64,000 nucleotides of DNA from Colletotrichum lupini (taxonomy: Eukaryota; Ascomycota; Sordariomycetes; Glomerellales; Glomerellaceae): positions 1,860,001-1,924,000 of the forward strand of contig NC_064678.1 in assembly GCF_023278565.1 (NCBI RefSeq), in the 5' to 3' direction. Shown here piece by piece: positions 25,344-35,125 of this stretch. Every line of letters begins with the position of its first letter. Within the stretch, counting starts at the first letter, position 1. The position numbers and the translations under genes are program-made. The notes under the pieces were generated by a model, which saw only the letters and a program-made list of their open reading frames with translations, searched no databases and was not told the origin of the DNA.

Positions 25344-25576
25344 GCGTGTTAGGTGCCTGGTGATGCTCGAGGGAACGGGCCGTGAAAAGTATCGATGAAC
25401 AAATAATGCAAAACAAAAAAGAAAACCATTGGATTTCCAACTATGAGCATGTTGTTTTCTACTGACTAATGAAGGATATCGTTGCAGAACAACGCACAAC
25501 TACGAGTCGCGCCAAAACCGCGAGCTTCATCAGTCTGGAGACCGTCCTGACACTCAAGCTCAAATGAGTCCAATCG

Positions 25577-25671
25577 GGTCGGTTAGCTCAGTTGGTTAGA
25601 GCGTGGTACTAATATTTCATATGAAATGTTGTGTAATGCCAAGGCCGGGAGTTCAAGCCTCCCACTGATCA
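25577..25671 (+). tRNA. tRNA-Ile (anticodon AAU) with intron
   Basis: Cloverleaf readable by eye: acceptor stem GGTCGGT with ACTGATC, D-arm GCTCAGTTGGTTAGAGC, anticodon stem TGGTA/TGCCA with loop CT-AAT-A, T-arm CCGGGAGTTCAAGCCTCCC (one imperfect pair), discriminator A. An intron of about 21 nt sits at the canonical place one base after the anticodon, containing a TTTCATATGAAA palindrome. A run of five T (25674-25678) is the Pol III terminator. Confidence 0.92.
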
Positions 25672-25673
25672 TA

Positions 25674-25678
25674 TTTTT
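25674..25678 (+). terminator. Pol III T5 terminator of tRNA-Ile
   Basis: T run three bases after the tRNA 3' end. Confidence 0.8.
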
Positions 25679-26139
25679 GACAATTTTGAAACATTGCCGC
25701 TGGTGCAAGTCAAACATCATCAAAAAACGGTGTTTGGGATGGGTTGCAAGCTTCGTTGGTTGGAGTTATGTTCCAGTTGCCCTTTTCTTTTTTTGTTCAT
25801 TGTGCTTTTGAGACGAAGGTTCGACCGACCGTTGGCGCTAGTCCTCTTCTCGGTCCGTGTCTGTGGAATCGGACTTAGGCTGTCACGTGCACCTATCGAG
25901 CTTCCTCATCGGGCCCGCCTGAGTGGCGCCCAAAAATTCGGACCAATTGGCTCTCGCCCCTTAGCTGGAGGACAGAAGGCGCCAGGCTGAAAGATTCCTG
26001 TTCAGTGAGGGACCTCCCATACTATTGCAACGGTTCCATATAAAAGTTCCCTTCCCTCAACCATCGAAATCCACAATCACCATCACACCACCCTATTCCC
26101 TCTGACTGACAGCTTGCTTGCCATCGCGCATCAGTCAAA
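25679..26139. other. Promoter region of BBP
   Basis: About 460 bp between tRNA-Ile and BBP; contains CCAATTGG and a CATATAAAAG TATA-like site around 26037-26045, about 100 bp before the ATG. No gene seen. Confidence 0.5.
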
Positions 26140-28348
26140 ATGTCGTGGAGAAACCAGGGAATCACGGGTTCCAACAACATCCCTTTGGGAAAGCGCCGGT
26201 TTGGCGGCGATGATGGTGGTGAGGAGGAGTTCCAGGAAGCTCCCCCCAGCAATGGCAACGGAGAGCTGAAGCGCGGTCGCAGCCCAGAGCCTCGTAAGTC
26301 TTCGCATTGCATCATGTTCCTCCTACTATAGCAGATGCTAACGTCGCTTCCAGGTACCGATGCCGATGGCCCTCGCCGCAGAAAGAAGAGAAACCGTTGG
26401 GGCGACGCGTCCGAAAACAAGGCTGCCGGATTGATGGGCTTGACGACGGCCATCACGGCGAACATGACCGGCGAGCAGTTGGAGGCTTACACCCTTCATC
26501 TCCGTATTACGGAAATTAGCCAGAAGCTTCGCATTGACGACGTCGTTCCCGTGGATGGAGACAGGTACGTTGTCCACACGTGTCCAGCATTGCGCAGCAC
26601 CTCGCTAACTGCCACTGTCTACAGATCACCCTCTCCTGCTCCCCAGTACGATAACCACGGTCGCCGTATCAACACGCGCGAGTACCGATACCGCAAGCGC
26701 CTCGAAGACGAGCGCCACAAGCTCATCGAAAAGGCCATGAAGACTATCCCTAACTACCACCCGCCACAGGACTACCGCAGGCCCACCAAGACCCAAGAGA
26801 AGGTCTACGTGCCTGTTAACGATTACCCAGAAATTAACTTCAGTATGATTGCTAACCCTATAACCCTAACCAAAATTTCTTGTTTCCCTTGTTCCCTGCC
26901 TGGACTCTGGCCAAGCTTGTCATGCATCCTCCAGGTGTCTTGTCAGACCTGGCCTTGTTTGGAGACTGGGACCGTCATATAACTTGCTTCACCCTTTTGA
27001 TACAGACACTAACGCCTAGCTCTCGTCGTAAAGTCGGCTTACTTATCGGACCCCGTGGCAACACTTTGAAGAAGATGGAGGGAGAATCCGGCGCCAAGAT
27101 TGCCATTCGCGGCAAGGGCTCAGTCAAGGAGGGCAAAGGCCGTTCGGACGCAGCTCACGCCAGCAACCAGGAGGAGGATCTTCACTGTCTCATTATGGCC
27201 GATACAGAGGAGAAGGTCAACAAGGCCAAGAAACTCATTCACAACGTCATTGAAACCGTAAGTTCCCCCTCCCCCCTTTTCAATGACGATTGGTAGCGAA
27301 TGCTAATATCTCTTTTGCTAGGCCGCCTCCATTCCCGAAGGACAGAACGAGCTCAAGCGCAACCAGCTTCGCGAGCTTGCTGCCCTCAACGGTACCCTCC
27401 GTGACGACGAGAACCAGGCTTGCCAGAACTGTGGCCAGATCGGCCATCGCAAGTACGACTGTCCCGAGCGCCAGAACTACACTGCCAGCATCATCTGCCG
27501 CGTCTGTGGCAACGCTGGACACATGGCTAGAGATTGTCCCGACAGACAGAAGGGTGCCAGCTGGCGCAATGACGGCGCCGGCAGAGCTGACTCGGCTGGC
27601 CGCATTGAAGGCGGAGACGCTGTCGACCGCGAGTACGAGGTACGTTTTTCTGCATTCCTTATCCACAACCCCAATACTGACTTTGCGATAGCAACTCATG
27701 CAAGAACTCGGCGGCGGCTCAGCCGGTGGCGCTGCACCTGCACGCATCGAAGCCGGCCCTGGTTCCTACAATAACAACGGACCCAGCGGCGGTGATGCGA
27801 AGCCCTGGCAGCGTGGCCCTACCGGCGGACCTGCTCCTTGGCGCAGCCGTAACAACGACTCACGCGATGATCGCGATCGTGGTGACCGTGACCGTGACGG
27901 TGGTGGCGGCGGCGGCGGTGGTCCTGCACCTTGGGCTCGCGATCGCAACCGTCGTGATGACCACGGAGGCGGCCACGGAGGCGGCCACGGCGGCTACGGC
28001 GGCGGTGACCACTATGGCGGTGGCGGCCAAGGTGGCTACGGTGGTCAATCTGCTGGCGCTGCTCCCGGTGCCGCTCCCTGGCATCAGCCTCCCGGAACTC
28101 AGAACGGCTACGGTGGCTATGGTGGATACCCGGGATACGGTGCTCCTCCTGGCATGGCCGCACCGCCATCTGGCGCCCCTCCGCCGCCTCCTGGTGCTCC
28201 TGGTCTTGGAGCTCCTCCAGGTCTGGCTGGTGGCCTCAACGCACTCATCCAGCAGTATGCCGGAGGCGCCCCTCCCCCGCCTCCCTCGGACAATGCTCCT
28301 CCTCCGCCTCCCAGCGACCAACCTCCCCCACCTCCCCCTGGTGCTTGA
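26140..28348 (+). CDS. MSL5: Branchpoint-bridging protein (BBP/SF1)
   Basis: Six exons, 26140-26293, 26354-26564, 26625-26842, 27034-27257, 27322-27639 and 27692-28348; 593 aa. It binds the intron branch-point sequence and bridges to U2AF and the U1 snRNP in the early spliceosome. Visible parts: basic [10 protein letters not shown] near residue 60 (the SF1 U2AF-binding, Trp-containing motif); SF1 helix-hairpin region ([19 protein letters not shown]); KH/Qua2 RNA-binding domain with the GPRG loop at residues 200-203; two CCHC zinc knuckles (C303, C306, H311, C316 and C328, C331, H336, C341); and a long Gly- then Pro-rich tail ending in PPPPPGA. Exon 3/4 joining with the AAAG acceptor at 27033 gives the canonical [11 protein letters not shown]; an earlier TAG acceptor at 27019 would shift the frame. 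Very confident. Confidence 0.96.
26843..27033 (+). other. BBP intron 3 with skipped proximal AG
   Basis: The 191-bp intron ends with branch site CACTAAC (branch A about 27012). The first downstream AG is at 27018-27019, only about 7 nt away; the AG that keeps the frame is at 27032-27033, about 21 nt away. Near its 5' end it has two telomere-like CCCTAA units. Confidence 0.8.
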
Positions 28349-29687
28349 AGTGGTTTGAGGGAGCTAGGAGGTAGATCAGACGACTAACTTTGATGCTAAG
28401 CTCGCATCTGCACACCGACTACGTTGACAACTAACGCTCAACTAACAACCAAGGATTCATATCATGACTTCCAGGGTTGGACAAGTGTTCGCACCTACGC
28501 ATCAACGTGTTTTCTCTCTCCTGAGTATTTGAAGACCCCAGTGTGGGCAGCAAGCACTTAACGCAAAAAAGCAGAATCAACAAAACAGCGGACACAAGAA
28601 AGCAAATTGTACGATAGAACGGGAACGGGAATTCTAGTGGACACTAATCCATAGGCTTATTTTATGCATCGGTGCGTTTGTTTTATAGCCAAAAGATGAA
28701 GTTCATCCCAATTGAGGAAATCTAGCCTGTCCACGTGAAGTTATTTGCGACACACTTGAAAGTCCAAAGCGCTGTATCGGAGTCGGATCCGAGTGCTGGA
28801 GAGGCAGAAAGTGTAGAGAGTTCAAGATGACTAGCCACCCAAGCTGTCACCGAAACTCTGTATCGTGGCGCTACGATATCTTGATGTCCAACACCACTCC
28901 AAGTCCAATCAAATTTCAACGGGCCAAGATTGAAGAGAGCCAGTCGCAAGTTTTCTGGGCGAGGTTGCATAAGTTCCCCGCATCGATGACATTCGCCTTG
29001 CATGTGAAGTGGGTGGGTGGGCTACCTACCTGAGGCTCGAATGGAGGCCGCCGTTGGCGCTCTAGAACAGAGCATGGGAGCTTGGGCCACCTAAGATACC
29101 GTACAGCAATACCTAGCAGCAGCAGCCAGCTCCGGCCCACTGCACATCATCCCAGGCCAGGAAGGTGCGTCCAGTGTCTGTCCCAGATCTGGCATGACGC
29201 CTTCCCACACCCTGAGCGCGGCGTTTCTACCTCCAGCCTCCTTCGTCCTTCATCCCACCTGCAGAACTTCCCTTCTGTCGGCTGACAACTTTGCTCCGTT
29301 GCCTTTATTCGCCTTTAGCCATTTCTCGTCAGCTTCCTCCGTGACCCGTTCGTTTTCCCCGCTGATCGACTGCTATCGTTGTTTCGCAAGGGTTTCCCAG
29401 GCCCATCCATTGCTTGCGCCTATATGCCCTGTAACACTACCTAGTCGCAATTATCTATCGCTTTGCCTTATCTGAGCTTCCGAGGGTTCGTTCACGCAAC
29501 CCCTCTACCGAGCAGGCTCCGGCCATCTCCGCAGCCTTTCCTCCGAGGACAAAGCTGGAAGACTCGGAGCTTCGTAGCCTCTTCGCATCGTCTGGCAGGA
29601 CTCGAGATCGTATCAGCTACATTGCGAAGCTTTCTGCGACGCGGTCAGGAGTACTCCATCGGGCAATCCCAGCAACATTCGGTAGCA
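28349..29687. other. 1.3-kb intergenic region, BBP 3' end and PFF1 promoter
   Basis: No supported coding sequence. The last 400 bp are pyrimidine-rich and look like a long leader. The frame is open upstream of the PFF1 ATG (from about 29463) but lacks the hydrophobic start expected for the family. Confidence 0.5.
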
Positions 29688-32600
29688 ATGGCTGCCAAGA
29701 ACCCATTCGGGTTCACGACAGGTCCGGTCACCTTCTGGCTGATTGTCGTCTACGCGGCCTTCCTCGTTCCCCTTGTCTGGATTCACGAATCCGTGCCGTC
29801 TGTTCCTAGCCACAATCCTTACACTGGCGTCAATGTAACCGAGGCATGGCAGGACTTGACGCACATCACCAAGAACTACCACCCGTACAACAGCCGTGCC
29901 AACGATGAGGTGGGCGCATACCTCTTGACCCGGATCGAGGAGATCTTGCAACGCAATGGAGTCGATTATTCCAAGGAAAAGGATGCAGGTGGCGTTGTCT
30001 GGCCTCAGGACGCCTAGTGAGTAAATTCTGTGTGTTCGTTCTTGTGCCGAGAAAACGTGCTGACTAGAGTTTGCTGCAGTGGCACACTAGCACTTCCACG
30101 CGAAGATGCCGTTGAGCGTGCTTCGACTGGCCCCCTCGTAACGGTCTTCGACGACGTAATCTCAAATGTGACCTATGCTGGCACCTCTGGCCCACTCGGT
30201 CAACCTGGTACTTCGGCCCATGCAACCTACTTTGAGGGCACAAACAAGCTTGTATACATCCGCGGCACAGAAGACGAAGATGGTGAATGGTGGAAGGGCA
30301 AGCGTGGCAACATTGGCCAGGGCGGCGTTCTCGTCAATGCTCATTACGACTCGTAAGTGGTATCATTGCTGTGCCAGGCCTTCATGTTGACAGACGAACA
30401 GAGTCTCCACCGGCTATGGAGCCACTGACGACGGCATGGGTTGTGTAAGCGTTCTTCAGATGCTCAACTACTTCACTTCTCCTGGCCAGCAGCCCAAGCG
30501 TGGAATCGTACTATTGCTCAACAACGGCGAAGAGGATGGCCTGTACGGAGCCAGAGCCTACCACTACAGCCCTCTCTACTACTTCACAACCTCATTCGTG
30601 AATCTCGAGGGTGCCGGCGCGGGAGGGCGAGCCATCCTCTTCAGAACCACTGACTTGGAGGTATCCAAGGCTTATGCCAACGCTCCTCATCCCTTTGGAT
30701 CCGTTGTTGCTGCAGACGGCTTCAAGCTTCGAGCGATTAAGAGCGAAACGGACTACAAGGTGTGGGTCGAGAACTTTGGCCAGCGCGGCCTCGACATCGC
30801 ATTCTACCGACCTAGAGCGCGGTACCACACTAACCAGGACGATACCCGACATGCCTCGCAAGAGAGCCTTTGGCACATGCTTTCCAACGGCTTGGCTGCT
30901 GTTGATTCGCTTCAGAAGACTTCGGGCTCCTTCACCGGTAAGCGCAATGACGGAGACAAGAAGAAGGTTTCGAGCGGTTCCGGAACAGAGGGCGTTTGGT
31001 TCGATATGTTTGGCAAGGGATTCGCCACTCTTGAGCTTCGTGGCCTCTTCGCGTGGACATTGACCCTGCTCATTGTGTCTCCCCTGATTTTGGTCCTCGT
31101 CACCTACATCCTGTCGAGGCAGGACAAGTACTACTTCTTCTCGAGGAAGGTCAAGATAGACATTGACGACGAATCGGTCCCTCTTGGCGGTTGGAAGGGT
31201 TTCTTCCGTTTCCCCTTGGCCCTTATTTTCTCGGGCGCGATCACCGTCCTTTCTGCCCTCCTGGTTCGAAGACTGAACCCTGAGGTTGTTTCCAGCAGTC
31301 CTTATGCAGTGTAAGTCCAAGTCAACTCCATTGAACGTTTCCAAGCTAATGCTTTACACTATAGCTGGGCAATGACTTTGTCTGTGTTCTTTCTCGTATT
31401 CTGGACAATCTCGCGCGGCGCCAACGCCGTCAGGCCGAGCGCTCTTCAACGCGGTTACGCCCACATTTGGCTCTTCATCTTGAGCTGGGCTATCCTCGTT
31501 GCTGTTACGACCGCTGCCGACAGATTCCAGATTGCTTCGGGATATCTCTTTGCGTTCTTCCATTCCGCCGTCTTTGTTGCGACGCTCATCACTCTCTGCG
31601 ACCTTTTCGCGCTCCCGAGCAAGCGAGCCTACGCAGAGACGGCTCACGACGATCAGCAGTCTAGGGATAATATATCCGAGGTTCCCAACTCTGATGCTTT
31701 GATTTCTCCGAGTCCGCACGAGGAGGGCACCACTGAAGAGCCCACGGAAACAACGCCGCTTAGGAGTGGCGACAATGGCAGTGGAAACAATGGCACAATA
31801 CGCACGACATTCGCAACAACCTACCGACGCTCGCTCTCTGCCATCATGTCCAACCCAGATGACGACGACGAGGAGACTAAGGAAACAAGAGAGAAGCAAC
31901 CCTATGAGAAAGAACAACCGTGGTCAGCGAAGCTCCCATCTTGGACCTGGTTCTTCCAACTCCTTCTGCTCGCTCCGATCACCATCATCGTCTTCCTCCA
32001 AGTGGCTCTGTTCATCACCTCGGCCATGCAGTCCATTGGCGCCGATGGTGTGGACCCTTTGCTTCTCTATACCGCGATTGCCGTCTTCAGTATCATGATT
32101 TCTTTGCCTCTTACTCCGTTCATCCACAGGACGAGCTCCTACGTGCCGTTGGCCCTGTTGTTCATTTTCCTCGTCAGTCTCATCTACAACCTTGCCGCCT
32201 TCCCGTTCTCCGCGAACAACCGCTACAAGGTCAAGTTCATTCAGCACTTGGACCTGGATAATGGAAACTCTTCAGTTTCGATTCTCGGCCTGCAAAAGTA
32301 CGCCCGCAAAATGATCAACGAGTTGCCATCTGCGGCAGGCCGGGAAGTCATATGCACTCCATCAGCTGGCTTGCTATCTGATTGTCGATTTGATGGATCT
32401 GCAGTGTTGCCCAGACTGCCTGAGCTTAAGAGCACCTCGTCTTCCGGACTCGTGTCTTCAAAGGATCCATACGCACATCTCGTGACTGTTAACATCACTT
32501 ACTCGAACTCGACCAATGAGTATGAGCTTTGCATTAATGCCCCAGAGTCAAAGCAGTGTGTTCTCAATTTCGACGACGCTGTGACGTTTGACGTTCGGGA

Positions 32601-32964
32601 GGGCGCCGGTATCGACTCCCTCTTCAGCACACCTACTGAAGGGGGCATTAACGGCATCACGCTTTGGCGGAGGGACTCGTCTATCCCATGGACGATTGAC
32701 GTCAAACCAGCTGCCAAGCCCTCGGCGGCTAAGCCCGCGGAGTCAGTTCACAAGGAGACTCCCAAGGAGCACGAGGAACTTCGGATTCGCCGGGTTCGAA
32801 AGTCTACAGGATTCAGCGGAACGATCTCGTGCTCTTGGAGTGATGCCAACGTTCGCGGGACAATCCCTGCCTTGGACGAAGCTTTACAATATGCCCCTGA
32901 CTGGATCGCCGTCACAAAGCAAGACGTAGGCCTGGTCAAGGCATACAAGCGCTTCAAGGCCTAA
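29688..32964 (+). CDS. PFF1: Vacuolar membrane protease Pff1 (M28)
   Basis: Four exons, 29688-30016, 30080-30352, 30402-31310 and 31365-32964; 1036 aa. An N-terminal transmembrane helix (residues about 13-32, [18 protein letters not shown]) is followed by a lumenal M28 metallopeptidase domain: NAHYDS (H198, D200), [10 protein letters not shown] (D210), NNGEEDG (E244/E245), NLEGAG (E270) and RYHTNQDD (H343), a complete two-zinc ligand set. Then come eight or so membrane helices in the C-terminal half, interrupted by an acidic cytosolic loop ([14 protein letters not shown]). Two of the introns split the catalytic core, one exactly within HYDS. The yeast orthologue YBR074W is a multispanning vacuolar membrane protein of the Fxna/ERMP1-like branch; its substrates are not known. 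Length and topology fit well. Confidence 0.95.
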
Positions 32965-33815
32965 GCAGATATTGAAACTCATTTCACTGTCAACTTGGTG
33001 AAGTTTAATTTCACTTTGTTTCGTGGGGTTGTAGGGGAGGACGCGCGGGTTCATGGCTAGAGCGATACATGAGAGGCCATGAACCGATGGAAAGCTGGAA
33101 TAGTGCTTTTCTTCATGGCGGTCGGCAACTGGAATTTTGTTCATTGGATGGCGTTTCGAGAGGCATCTTTCACGTTAGCATGCGATCATGGGGTACAGCA
33201 TAATCACTGGTGGCTAGGCTGCGGACGGGTAACGAAAGCACGCGTAATAGGTATCAATTTGAAGTATCATTCAGGAAACGCCCCTGTCATTCAAGCATAC
33301 GGGGTCGAATCGTTTTCGGCCATGTTGCGGAAGTTAGGTCTGTGTGCGTATTCCTCGAGTATTGACTATGCCGGGTCTGCGGATTAGGACCTGCGTCGAG
33401 TAGCTTGCCTTACATTCAGATCGAGGTCGCCCTTCCTTTAACCAAGCCCTCTCGATCCTCATGGTCGAGCGGTATAACGCCCTTGTCCGTTAGTACAGAA
33501 CTTGGTATGAAATTTCGAGAAGCCAACGGATGAAGGATTTCGTAGGGGCCCAGTTCGATTTACGGACTAGGTACCTGAGCTTTTGCTTTTTCGCCCCTTT
33601 TGATGCCTTCCATCCATCCCATGAACTGCAAACGATTTAATGTAATAGGGTATCAATTGTTGGTCTCCCGCGCAAGTCTGCTGGCAAGAGTGCGCCTGGT
33701 ATTAGGCTCTTCTTCTCGTTCCAATACCACTTTGGTATGAAGTAAATGAGACTCCCATCACCGAGCCATCCAGACATTTCCCAGGCTTGCTTCTACTAAA
33801 CTGCCAGCTTTTCCA
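32965..33815. other. 0.85-kb convergent intergenic region
   Basis: Between the 3' ends of PFF1 and MED11. No gene supported; a tRNA-like A-box at about 33461 is discussed under rejected items. Confidence 0.5.
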
Positions 33816-34412
33816 TCACTCCTGCATCCTCTCATCCTTGATACCACCACCAGCTCCTTCGGCCACCTCCTTGGCGTGATACCGCTCCAGCAGCTCCCTC
33901 ATCTTGGCCCACAACTCGGCCTCCATGTCGCGCTCGACCTTGTTGTTGCGGCTATTGAGCCACCCGACGTCGAGGTTACCAATGGTGCCGACGCCGTTGG
34001 GCTCGAGGGAGGGTCGGGCGACGATTTTGGCGTCCTCGTTCATGATGGGTTGTCGGGTTTTGGGATCGGCGTCGTTGCGGAGCTTGATGATGGAGGCTTC
34101 TTCGAGGGCGAGAATTTGGCGCTTCATGTGGACGTCTACTGTGTGCAGGGTGGAGAGGAGGGCGTCCATTGAGGTTTTGAAGGTTTGGGTTTGGCAGGAG
34201 GAGGAGGAGGATGGTTGGGGGGGAGGAGCGGATGGGTTTGAGGGGTCTGATGATGGGGAGGGCTTTGGGGGTGCGCCGAGGGCGGAGAGGGCGGATGAGG
34301 TGTGTGACATTAGGGAGACTATTTGGGTGTCGATTTCGCAGAGTTGTTGGATTCGTTCTTGGAGGGTGAAGGGTTCGTTTGGGGCGTCTGTTGTCATTGC
34401 TGTGTCTGCCAT
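33816..34412 (-). CDS. MED11: Mediator complex subunit 11
   Basis: Single exon, 198 aa. The N-terminal segment FTLQERIQQLCEIDTQIVSLMSHTSSAL (residues about 15-42; only named by positions) is the hallmark Med11 helix that pairs with Med22 in the Mediator head and contacts TFIIH. A Pro/Ser/Ala-rich loop follows, then a second helical stretch (MDALLSTLHTVDVHMKRQIL) and a charged C-terminal helix. The size is within the fungal range. It is divergent from TAF5, so two general Pol II initiation factors share a 713-bp promoter region. Essential for activator-dependent and basal transcription in yeast. Confidence 0.88.
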   Translation of the reverse strand: MADTAMTTDAPNEPFTLQERIQQLCEIDTQIVSLMSHTSSALSALGAPPKPSPSSDPSNPSAPPPQPSSSSSCQTQTFKTSMDALLSTLHTVDVHMKRQILALEEASIIKLRNDADPKTRQPIMNEDAKIVARPSLEPNGVGTIGNLDVGWLNSRNNKVERDMEAELWAKMRELLERYHAKEVAEGAGGGIKDERMQE

Positions 34413-35125
34413 TGTTGCGTTTGAGAGCTGATTTCGAATTTTATAGGAAGAACAGACGTGTGCGACTGGTGAGTTTTGGGAGTTGGGAAGAGGACAATAT
34501 TATGGGTGGATCGTGGTTCTTGATGAGTGTAAAGTAGTTCGTGAGATGAGAGGTTGAGATGGTGAGTGAGATTCAGTGGGTGAGTGCTCGAGCTCACAGG
34601 TGAGCTCCAAGAGGTCGCGTCTGAGTTGAAAAAGGTGGGTCCGACCACCGGGGAAGGTCGAAGCTCTCTTCCAATGACTGAGAGCGAAGAGGCATACACT
34701 ATGCCGAGAAAGGCCTAGCGCCATCCTCTCCAGATATTTTCCGCCGCCAACCTTGACCTCACATCCTTTCCTTTGCAGCCTTGCAGGGGATGAAGGAGCC
34801 TCATTTCATCGGGGCCGGACGCGACTTTCGACGACATCTCATCGAAGTTTATCATCAAAAGTCGGAACTTCGCATCTGCAGCACTACCTTCTGATAGTCA
34901 ACGTCTAATCAGAGAAACACGCTCATTAGAAACCTGGAGATTACGGCCTCGGTTTCCGCCACGGATACCCGACCTTGGCTCGACGACTCACGATCACGTC
35001 TCACCCGCCCGGTTCACGACTAATGCGCCGAGAGACGTGAAAGGCGCATCGCCACATCGAAACCAGGAATTTTCATCTACACCAACTGCGCGCGTTCCAA
35101 CACTATCGAAATCGTTCTGTAAAAA
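34413..35125. promoter_or_regulatory. Bidirectional promoter MED11/TAF5
   Basis: 713 bp between the divergent start codons; no coding sequence. No TATA box is obvious on either side, as is usual for TFIID-dominated housekeeping promoters (inference). Confidence 0.55.

Noticed and set aside
27012..27019. Use of the proximal TAG acceptor in BBP intron 3
   Set aside because: Gives a frameshift and destroys the conserved [11 protein letters not shown], and lies only about 7 nt from the branch point.
33455..33545. tRNA-like sequence (TGGTCGAGCGGTATAACGC resembles an A box)
   Set aside because: No proper B box or T-arm follows, the anticodon stem does not pair and the acceptor ends match over only about four bases. 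At most a tRNA relic.
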